Assembly (NCBI RefSeq): GCF_020852455.1
Contig: NZ_JADZAT010000007.1
Span: 62,001 to 126,000 of the forward strand
DNA from: Novosphingobium sp.
GTDB taxonomy: Bacteria; Pseudomonadota; Alphaproteobacteria; Sphingomonadales; Sphingomonadaceae
Reading direction: 5' to 3'
DNA: 64,000 bases
Each line of letters begins with the position of its first letter. Position 1 is the stretch's first letter. Shown in pieces: positions 57,094 to 64,000 of the stretch. The notes beneath the pieces are model-generated. The model ran no database searches and was not told the DNA's origin. It saw only the letters and a program-made list of their open reading frames with translations. Position numbers and translations under genes: made by a program.

Positions 57094-57858
57094 TCAATCC
57101 CGGGCGTAGGGCACGATTTCTCCGGCAAAGACCGCCTTGGCCTGCCCGGCCAGCCAGTCCATCGCCGCAGCCCAGGGGCCGTGGCCATAGCTGATCCGAC
57201 CAACCCCGCAGGCCGCCAGTTCGGCGCGGGTGCCCCGCCCCGGTCCCCACAGAATGTTGACCGGCAGCGGCGATGCGGCGCAGATCGTGCGGATGATCGC
57301 ATGATCGCCCAGGAACGGCACGAACAGCCCGCCTGCCCCGGCCCTGGCATAGGCCTGGGCGCGTTCGATCACCTGATCAATGTGCTGCTGGCCATAGTCC
57401 TCGGGCTTGACCCCGCGATAGACGTCGCAGCGCGCATTGACGAACAGCCCGCTGGCCGCCGCAGCAGCGATCCGCTCGGCGGCCTGAGCCAGCGGCAGCA
57501 GTTCCGTTTCGCCCGGCATGCGGTCTTCCATGTTGATCCCGGCAGCCCCGGCATCAAAGGCGCGCTTGACCGAGGCACGGACTTGCTCAGGCGTATCGCC
57601 ATAGCCGCTTTCGAAATCGAGCGTGACCGGCAGCTCGACCGAGGCAACAATCCGTTCCAGGTTGCGCAACGCGTCCTCGATCGAAAAGTCCTCGCCATCC
57701 CTGAACCCCTCGGCCTCGGCCACGCCATAGCTGCCGGTGGCGATTGCCCTGGCGCCCGCTCGGGCCACCGCCTTGGCGCTGCCGGCGTCCCAGATGTTGA
57801 ACAGCATCAGCGGATCGCCCGGCACGTGCAGCGCGCGGAACTGTTCGACCTGGCTCAT
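57094..57858 (-). CDS. isocitrate lyase/PEP mutase-family protein
   Basis: A 254-residue TIM-barrel protein. DFESGYGDTPEQV near 90-102, INMEDRMPGE near 119-128 and NARCDVY near 152-158 resemble phosphonomutase/2-methylisocitrate lyase-like proteins. Substrate undetermined. Its ATG overlaps the ada stop by 1 nt (TGATG), so it is coupled to Ada in the same operon, an association that hints at a role in methyl/alkyl damage metabolism, but this is speculation. Confidence 0.8.
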   Translation of the reverse strand: MSQVEQFRALHVPGDPLMLFNIWDAGSAKAVARAGARAIATGSYGVAEAEGFRDGEDFSIEDALRNLERIVASVELPVTLDFESGYGDTPEQVRASVKRAFDAGAAGINMEDRMPGETELLPLAQAAERIAAAAASGLFVNARCDVYRGVKPEDYGQQHIDQVIERAQAYARAGAGGLFVPFLGDHAIIRTICAASPLPVNILWGPGRGTRAELAACGVGRISYGHGPWAAAMDWLAGQAKAVFAGEIVPYARD

Positions 57859-58877
57859 CACTTTGCTTCCTTTTCCAAGAGCTTGCGCTTGATATCCAAT
57901 CCATAGGCGTAACCGCCCAGGTGCCCGCCGGTACGGATCACCCGGTGGCACGGGATCAGCACCGCGACATTGTTCGCCCCGTTGGCGCTGCCCGCCGCAC
58001 GCACCGCCCTGGGTTTGCCGACAGCGGCAGCGAGTTCGGCATAGGTGCGGGTTTCACCGGCCGGAATCCGTTGCAGCTCGCGCCAGACCGCTTCCTGAAA
58101 GGCAGTTCCCTTCACGTCGAGCGGGATGTGGCTGAAATCGCCCGGTGCCTCTACCGCTTCGACCACGGATTTGAGCAGCGCGCCAAACTCAGCCCCGCCC
58201 TCAACCAGCTCCGCGTTCGGAAAACGGTCTTCCAGTGCCTCACGCCCCTCGTTGAACGAAAGGCGGCAGACCCCCTTGTCGGTCGCGGCAACCAGCATCG
58301 ATCCCAGCGAGGTTTCGACCACCGCCCAATGGATCGTCGCGCCCTTGCCGCCATTGGCCCAGGCCGAAGGCGCCATTCCCAGTCTCCCCTGATTGGCTTC
58401 ATAGAACCGCGACGGTGCCGAATAGCCCGCCGCATAGATGGCATCGGTCACCCGGCCCTCTGCGGTCAAGGCCTCAGCCGCGCGTTCAGCCATCAGCGCG
58501 CGGGCATAGGCCGCGGGCGAAAGTCCGGTGTGACGGGTGAAGACCCGCTGGAAATGGCTGGGCGAATAGCCGGTCTCTTCGGCCAGCGCCGCCAGCGCGA
58601 GTGGCTGTTCGGCGGCCTTGATCGCGGCAATCGCGCTCAGCACCGCGCGTTCGTCGCGGCTGACATCGTCGGGCAGGCAGCGCTTGCACGGACGCAATCC
58701 CGCCCCGCGCGCGGCTTCGCCATTGGCGAAAAAGCGCACGTTGTGGCGCGCAGGGTGCCGCGCGGCGCAGCTCGGGCGGCAATAGATCCCGGTGCTCAGC
58801 ACTCCGGTAACGAACCGCCCGTCAAAGGCCCGGTCGCGGGCCAGCACGGCGGTCCAGGCGTCTTCATCGGCCAGCAT
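57858..58877 (-). CDS. ada: Ada: DNA methyltransferase and AraC-type regulator
   Basis: A 339-residue bifunctional alkylation-repair regulator. The N-terminal zinc domain has C33, C37, C64 and C67 (IYCRPSC ... PCKRC), and C33 accepts methyl groups from phosphotriesters. An AraC-type helix-turn-helix is in the middle (AALAEETGYSPSHFQRVFTRHTGLSP). C310 in IPCHRVIRTGGHLGGYAYG is the O6-methylguanine acceptor. It overlaps the DUF1203 gene upstream and PEP mutase-like gene downstream by 1 nt each. Confidence 0.93.
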   Translation of the reverse strand: MLADEDAWTAVLARDRAFDGRFVTGVLSTGIYCRPSCAARHPARHNVRFFANGEAARGAGLRPCKRCLPDDVSRDERAVLSAIAAIKAAEQPLALAALAEETGYSPSHFQRVFTRHTGLSPAAYARALMAERAAEALTAEGRVTDAIYAAGYSAPSRFYEANQGRLGMAPSAWANGGKGATIHWAVVETSLGSMLVAATDKGVCRLSFNEGREALEDRFPNAELVEGGAEFGALLKSVVEAVEAPGDFSHIPLDVKGTAFQEAVWRELQRIPAGETRTYAELAAAVGKPRAVRAAGSANGANNVAVLIPCHRVIRTGGHLGGYAYGLDIKRKLLEKEAK

Positions 58878-59353
58878 CACGCGGTCTCCCCATGGCGATC
58901 GATCCGCGCGGCGAAGCAGCCGTGCGCGGCGTTGTGGGCATGGATATAGGCGATAGCGGGATTGGCGAACAGGTCGCGAATCCTGCTGTCGGCCTCGCCC
59001 GGCAAGGCCAGCCGCGCATCGCGCAGATTGCCTTCCTGGTCGAACCCGCGCAGCCCCAGCGGGCGCCCCTCGAAGACCTGCGGGGTTGCATCGATCAGGT
59101 CGGCCGCCGTTACGTCCCGGCGGACATAGATTGCATAGGCGCTGCGATAGGGCGTGACGACATCGTGACTGGTGTGGTGCAGCAGGATCAGCTCTTCGCC
59201 TGCGCGGGCATCCTCCAGGCTGATCCGGCAGGGAAAGCCGCGATCCGCCTGGGCAACCACGCGGCGCGCATTGCGGCTGGCGAGTTCGGCGTCTGACAGG
59301 TCGAACAGTGCGGCGAAAGCATCGGGGGCAAGCCCGGTGATGCGGTAAGTCAT
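58877..59353 (-). CDS. DUF1203 family protein
   Basis: A 158-residue DUF1203 protein, a family of unknown function. ITGLAPDAFAALFDLSDAEL at the start, CRISLEDARAGEELILLHH near 43-61 and YAIYVRRD near 72-79 are typical. AAAGGACC precedes ATG 59353. It is the first gene of a TGATG-coupled operon with ada and the PEP mutase-like gene. Confidence 0.78.
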   Translation of the reverse strand: MTYRITGLAPDAFAALFDLSDAELASRNARRVVAQADRGFPCRISLEDARAGEELILLHHTSHDVVTPYRSAYAIYVRRDVTAADLIDATPQVFEGRPLGLRGFDQEGNLRDARLALPGEADSRIRDLFANPAIAYIHAHNAAHGCFAARIDRHGETA

Positions 59354-59468
59354 GGCGGGTCCTTTCGTCTGTGGCCCCTGCCTAACCGCCAGCAATTCGC
59401 CGCGCGTCCCGGGCCTTGCGTTCAAAACACGCGCGACAAATTGCGACATTGAAGCGAGTGCAAGTTCA

Positions 59469-59484
59469 ATTAGTCGTTACTAAT
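59469..59484. promoter_or_regulatory. 16-bp dyad before the DUF2202 gene
   Basis: ATTAGT at 59469-59474 and ACTAAT at 59479-59484 form a perfect inverted repeat with a 4-nt centre (CGTT). It lies 8 nt upstream of the AAGGAGG SD, in a short AT-rich tract, between divergent genes. It is a likely operator for an unidentified repressor. Confidence 0.45.
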
Positions 59485-59506
59485 ATTGAGAGAAGGAGGA
59501 ACGATC

Positions 59507-60049
59507 ATGAACCGAGTCGCCAAGTTCTCACTCACTGCCGCCGCGATGGCGGGCATCGCCACCCTCAGCCTCGCTGCCAGACCCGCCCAGCAATCCGACG
59601 AACCAGTCCGTGCCGCGTTGCTGGCTGCGGTAGATGACGAATATCTGGCCGAAGCCACCTATCAGGCGGTGCTGGACAAGTACGGCGATGTCCGACCGTT
59701 CAGCAACATTATCCAGGCAGAGCGCCGCCACCAGCAAATGGTCAAGGCAGAGCTTGACCGGCGCAGCTGGAGCTATCCGGCCAACCGCTACACCGGAAAG
59801 ATCGCCGCGCCCGCCAGCATGCTCGAAGCCTGCCAGACCGGGGTCAAGGCCGAGGTGGCCAACATCGCACTTTATGACCGGCTGCTGCCTACAATTGATG
59901 ACCCTGCGGCAAAGGACGTCCTGACCCGGCTGCAGTGGGCCTCGCGGGAAAACCACTTGCCCGCCTTTCAGCGCTGCGTCGATCGCGGCGGATTCCCCGG
60001 TATGGGCCCGGGTGGAGGATCCGGTCGGCGCGGTGGCTGGCAGGGCTAG
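59507..60049 (+). CDS. DUF2202 ferritin-like protein
   Basis: A 180-residue protein with a signal peptide of about 24 residues (VAKFSLTAAAMAGIATLSLAA). The helical part resembles a ferritin-like four-helix bundle: DDEYLAEATYQAVLDKYGD, IIQAERRHQQMVKAEL, EVANIALYDRLL and WASRENHLPAFQRC supply Glu/His residues for a di-iron site. The C-terminus is Gly/Arg-rich. AAGGAGG precedes ATG 59507. Its stop codon shares CTAG with the convergent DJ-1-like gene. Confidence 0.78.
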   Translation: MNRVAKFSLTAAAMAGIATLSLAARPAQQSDEPVRAALLAAVDDEYLAEATYQAVLDKYGDVRPFSNIIQAERRHQQMVKAELDRRSWSYPANRYTGKIAAPASMLEACQTGVKAEVANIALYDRLLPTIDDPAAKDVLTRLQWASRENHLPAFQRCVDRGGFPGMGPGGGSGRRGGWQG

Positions 60050-60771
60050 AGCAATTCGCCCAGCCGCACCGCCAATGTCCAGGCGTCTCCCGGCCAGCGC
60101 GCCGACAGGTAGTTGCCATCCTGCACCACGAAACCCGCGTTTGGCGCCTTTGATCCGGCGTAGCGCGGGAACAGCCCGCCGCGTTCGAATTTGCCGGTCT
60201 TGCCGATCCGCTGGCACACTTCGGTCTCAACGCTGATCGGATAGGTGCGATAATGGCCGGGCAGCGCCTTGGCAGTGAGGCGCACCGCAATCTCTTCCAT
60301 GATGTGGGTCAGCGCGGTGGTGCGCTTGCCCTTGAGCAGGCCTGCGCGGGCCAGCGGCAATACCCCGTGACAGATCGCGCTGACCGGCTGGTTGGCGGCA
60401 AAGGCTTCCTTGCCAAGCCGGAACACCTCCGGGCTTTCGCAATAGCTCTTCATCCCCGGCGCGTGCCCGCCGGGGAAATGCAGCGCGGCATAGTCGCCGG
60501 CCCTGGCCTTGGCCCATTTGACCGGTTTCTTGAAATGCGGCGCGGCGATCATGGTGGCATAGGCCGCCTCAGCCTCCATCCGCGCCTTGAGCGACGCGGC
60601 GATCAGCGGCAGTCCCTCGCCGGTCAGTGTGATCGGATCGGCATAGGCCGGCTGGCCGCTGTCGGTGGCAAAGCACACCTCATGCCCGGCCTGTGACCAG
60701 ACCAGCCAGGGCAGAGCGACCTCGCTGGGGTCATAGTCGAATTCGGGCAGGATGATCAGGATCTTGGCCAT
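60046..60771 (-). CDS. DJ-1/PfpI-family protein
   Basis: A 241-residue type 1 glutamine amidotransferase-fold protein. C134 in the nucleophile elbow AICHGVLPL, and FPGGHAPGM near 99-107. Such proteins include glyoxalase III, chaperones and proteases, so activity is undetermined. Its ATG follows the dienelactone hydrolase stop by 2 nt. Confidence 0.82.
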   Translation of the reverse strand: MAKILIILPEFDYDPSEVALPWLVWSQAGHEVCFATDSGQPAYADPITLTGEGLPLIAASLKARMEAEAAYATMIAAPHFKKPVKWAKARAGDYAALHFPGGHAPGMKSYCESPEVFRLGKEAFAANQPVSAICHGVLPLARAGLLKGKRTTALTHIMEEIAVRLTAKALPGHYRTYPISVETEVCQRIGKTGKFERGGLFPRYAGSKAPNAGFVVQDGNYLSARWPGDAWTLAVRLGELL

Positions 60772-60773
60772 GT

Positions 60774-61454
60774 TCAGCCTCCCAGTGCCCGGAACAGCAT
60801 CAGCGTGCGCTGCTTCGCCAGTTCGGCGCTTTCGGGGTGATAGTCCTTGCGCCGGTCGGAATTGAAGCCGTGCCCGGCCTCATAGATAAAGTGCTGCGCG
60901 GTGGGGTGTTGCTTGGCGATCAGCTGTTCGACCGGCTCGATCGGCACCATCGAATCGTACCTCCCGAAATGAGTGATTGTCGCGCATTTCGGCGCCTCGT
61001 CGGCCCAGCGGCCGGCGACATGACCGCCATAGTAACAGCTCGCCGCATCGAGCAGGTCCGAGGTCTGAGCCGAACGCCAGGCGAGCGAGCCGCCATAGCA
61101 ATAGCCGACGATGAAGGTCGGACCGCCGCGCACGTGGATCCATTCGATGCAGCTTTGCACATCGGCCAGGCTGGTATCGAGCGGCTGCTCGTCGCGCGCG
61201 ATCCGCACCGCGCGTTCCCATTCGGCGCCGGTATAGCCCAGCTCCAGCCCCGGCTCGATCCGGTCGAACAGCGCCGGGCTGATCACCTCATAGCCATCGG
61301 CGGCATATTCCTCGCACAGTTCGCGGATATGTTCGGTGACTCCGAAAATCTCCTGCACCAGCACCAACCCGCCCCGCCGCTCACCCTGGGGCTCGACATG
61401 GTAGCAGGGCAATTCATGCCCGTCAGACATCGTCAGCTTGAGCCATTCGGGCAT
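60774..61454 (-). CDS. dienelactone hydrolase family protein
   Basis: A 226-residue alpha/beta-hydrolase of the DLH type. The nucleophile is C119 in GYCYGGS, the acid and histidine probably lie in HFGRYDSMVP and AGHGFN. It may hydrolyse dienelactones or other carboxylic esters. I start at ATG 61454, where conservation begins. GAGAGGA lies upstream and an inverted repeat sits at 61473-61490. Confidence 0.83.
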   Translation of the reverse strand: MPEWLKLTMSDGHELPCYHVEPQGERRGGLVLVQEIFGVTEHIRELCEEYAADGYEVISPALFDRIEPGLELGYTGAEWERAVRIARDEQPLDTSLADVQSCIEWIHVRGGPTFIVGYCYGGSLAWRSAQTSDLLDAASCYYGGHVAGRWADEAPKCATITHFGRYDSMVPIEPVEQLIAKQHPTAQHFIYEAGHGFNSDRRKDYHPESAELAKQRTLMLFRALGG

Positions 61455-61472
61455 AGATTGTCCTCTCAACCG

Positions 61473-61490
61473 CATTCCTATTCGGGAATG
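61473..61490. promoter_or_regulatory. inverted repeat upstream of the dienelactone hydrolase gene
   Basis: CATTCC at 61473-61478 and GGAATG at 61485-61490 form a perfect dyad with a 6-nt centre, 18 nt before the ATG on the minus strand. It lies in the divergent region shared with the ATP synthase operon. It could be a repressor site. Its short arms leave chance occurrence possible. Confidence 0.35.
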
Positions 61491-61612
61491 TCCTTGCCCC
61501 ACCTTGCATCGCAGCACAATCATGGCTATGCGCGCCCCCGTCTGAGGGGTGGTGGTGCTGCCAAGCGCTGATTCCACCCTGCCAACGCACCCGATGCAAG
61601 GAACCTGAACGC

Positions 61613-62179
61613 GTGGAGAATTCCGGCGGTATTTCGGCCAGTCTAAGCGCCAGTCTTCAGGGGCGTTATGCCTCTGCGCTGTTTGAACTGGCTGCGGAAA
61701 AGAAGGCAGTGAGCAAGGTCGAAAGCGATCTTGAAGCGCTGCGCCAGGCGATTCTCGCCAGCCCCGAACTCGCCGCGCTGATTCGCAACCCGCGCGTCAC
61801 CCGCCAGGCTGCCGGCCAGGCGATGGCCGCGCTGGGCAAGGCGCTCAAGCTCGATGCGCTGACCGGCAAGTTCCTGGGCGTGCTGGCCGACAACCGCCGC
61901 CTCGCCGCGCTGCCCGAAGTGGTCGCTGCTTTCGCCGCGATCGCCGCCGCCTCGCGCGGGGAAGTGACGGCGCAGGTCACCAGCGCCCATCCGCTCAGCG
62001 ATGCCCAGCTCAAGGCGATCGTCGCCAAGCTGAAGGCCAGCGAAGGCAAGGACGTCAAAGTTTCCGCGAATGTCGATCCCGAGGTGCTGGGTGGGCTGAT
62101 CGTCCGCATCGGCTCCAAGCAAATCGACAGCTCGATCCGCACCCGTTTGAACACCCTCGCGCAAGCGATGAAAGGCTAA
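61613..62179 (+). CDS. atpH: ATP synthase F1 delta subunit
   Basis: A 188-residue subunit. [22 protein letters not shown] near the start, [17 protein letters not shown] and the C-terminal [26 protein letters not shown] are typical of delta/OSCP. It joins F1 to the stator. The start is GTG 61613 with AAGGA upstream. It begins the F1 operon, 6 nt before atpA. Confidence 0.94.
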   Translation: MENSGGISASLSASLQGRYASALFELAAEKKAVSKVESDLEALRQAILASPELAALIRNPRVTRQAAGQAMAALGKALKLDALTGKFLGVLADNRRLAALPEVVAAFAAIAAASRGEVTAQVTSAHPLSDAQLKAIVAKLKASEGKDVKVSANVDPEVLGGLIVRIGSKQIDSSIRTRLNTLAQAMKG

Positions 62180-63715
<1,536 letters not shown>

Positions 63716-63727
63716 CCAACCCGCGCC

Positions 63728-63805
63728 GTCACCCCGGGCTTGACCCGGGGTCCCGCTTCGGCGGCGGCGCAGTAAAGCGGGACCCCGGATCAAGTCCGGG
63801 GTGAC
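63728..63805. repeat. palindromic intergenic repeat in the atp operon
   Basis: Two 31-bp arms, at 63728-63758 and 63775-63805, form a near-perfect inverted repeat containing CCCCGG, GGGGTCCCGCTT and its complement. This GTCACCCCGG-type palindrome is known from alphaproteobacterial intergenic regions. It lies between atpA and atpG and may shape transcript stability or differential expression of subunits. Confidence 0.8.
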
Positions 63806-63825
63806 GCAAAAGAGGAACCGATAGA

Positions 63826-64000
63826 GTGGCTTCACTCAAGGAACTCAAAGGGCGGATCAACTCGGTCAAGTCGACCCAGAAGATCACCAAGGCCAAGCAG
63901 ATGGTCGCAGCGGCCAAGCTGCGCAAGGCGCAGGCGGCTGCCGAAGCTGCCCGCCCCTATGCCAGCCGTCTGGCCGCGGTGATGGGCTCGATCGCCGGCA
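63826..64000 (+). CDS. atpG: ATP synthase F1 gamma subunit, N-terminal part
   Basis: The frame starts with GTG 63826 after AGAGGAA and runs off the window end. The N-terminus [20 protein letters not shown], then [20 protein letters not shown], is the conserved gamma-subunit start. It follows the palindromic repeat by 20 nt. Confidence 0.95.
   Translation, partial: MASLKELKGRINSVKSTQKITKAKQMVAAAKLRKAQAAAEAARPYASRLAAVMGSIAG

Overview
The window is a GC-rich (by eye about 65%) stretch of an alphaproteobacterial chromosome, most likely Sphingomonadales (Novosphingobium/Erythrobacter-like). The evidence is the order rpmF-plsX-fabH-ihfA-merR, a class I lysyl-tRNA synthetase, an atpH-atpA-atpG operon, many exported hydrolases and DUF proteins seen in sphingomonads, and a CCCCGG-type palindromic repeat common in alphaproteobacteria. 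No rRNA, tRNA, CRISPR array, intact transposase or phage structural gene was seen. Most of the window is ordinary chromosome.

Layout. 1-3.3 kb: the end of a valine-degradation operon (3-hydroxyisobutyryl-CoA hydrolase, enoyl-CoA hydratase, 3-hydroxyisobutyrate dehydrogenase) followed by a family III CoA-transferase. 3.4-8.2 kb: a DUF1800/DUF1501 pair, an exported M28 peptidase and an SMP-30 lactonase-like protein. 8.4-12.1 kb: the ABC-F protein EttA, a long low-complexity RcnB-like exported protein and cytochrome b561, the last two sharing a strong convergent terminator. 12.2-16.8 kb: a tightly packed S41 peptidase, prolyl-4-hydroxylase-like, DUF885 and YkgJ operon. 16.8-22.5 kb: class I LysRS with an SGNH hydrolase, divergent from a LuxR solo, a winged-helix protein and an atypical GluRS. 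Related GTCCCG/CGGGAC dyads lie in front of the two regulators. 22.5-32.5 kb: a 993-residue RTX protein, an exported amidohydrolase, a 270-bp MITE-like palindromic element, an adenine deaminase and phosphoribosyltransferase pair, a DinG-type helicase and a SixA-like phosphatase. 32.5-33.5 kb: a low-GC patch with an unrecognised membrane protein. 33.5-38.0 kb: an aldehyde dehydrogenase and the rpmF-plsX-fabH-ihfA-merR operon. 38.1-43.8 kb: MAPEG, a metallo-hydrolase, an OmpA protein, an S24 repressor divergent from two small genes, and an operon holding a degenerate RES-domain protein. 43.8-50.9 kb: cysS, tandem nitroreductases, an exported-protein operon, cobT and a transaldolase-like aldolase. 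51-61.5 kb: DUF4197, priA, a metalloprotease-like TPR protein, GST, CPBP protease, a translationally coupled DUF1203-ada-PEP mutase operon, a ferritin-like DUF2202 protein, and DJ-1/PfpI and dienelactone hydrolase genes. 61.6-64 kb: the start of the F1 ATP synthase operon.

Most noteworthy for follow-up are the 270-bp element at 27299-27568, whose ends coincide with the stop codons of both flanking genes; a RES-domain protein that has lost most of the family's catalytic residues and has no antitoxin; the LuxR solo and its candidate paired operators beside two aminoacyl-tRNA synthetases; the low-GC orphan membrane protein; and the S24 repressor/small-protein switch. No complete new system is evident. 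These are candidates, inferred from reading the sequence alone.
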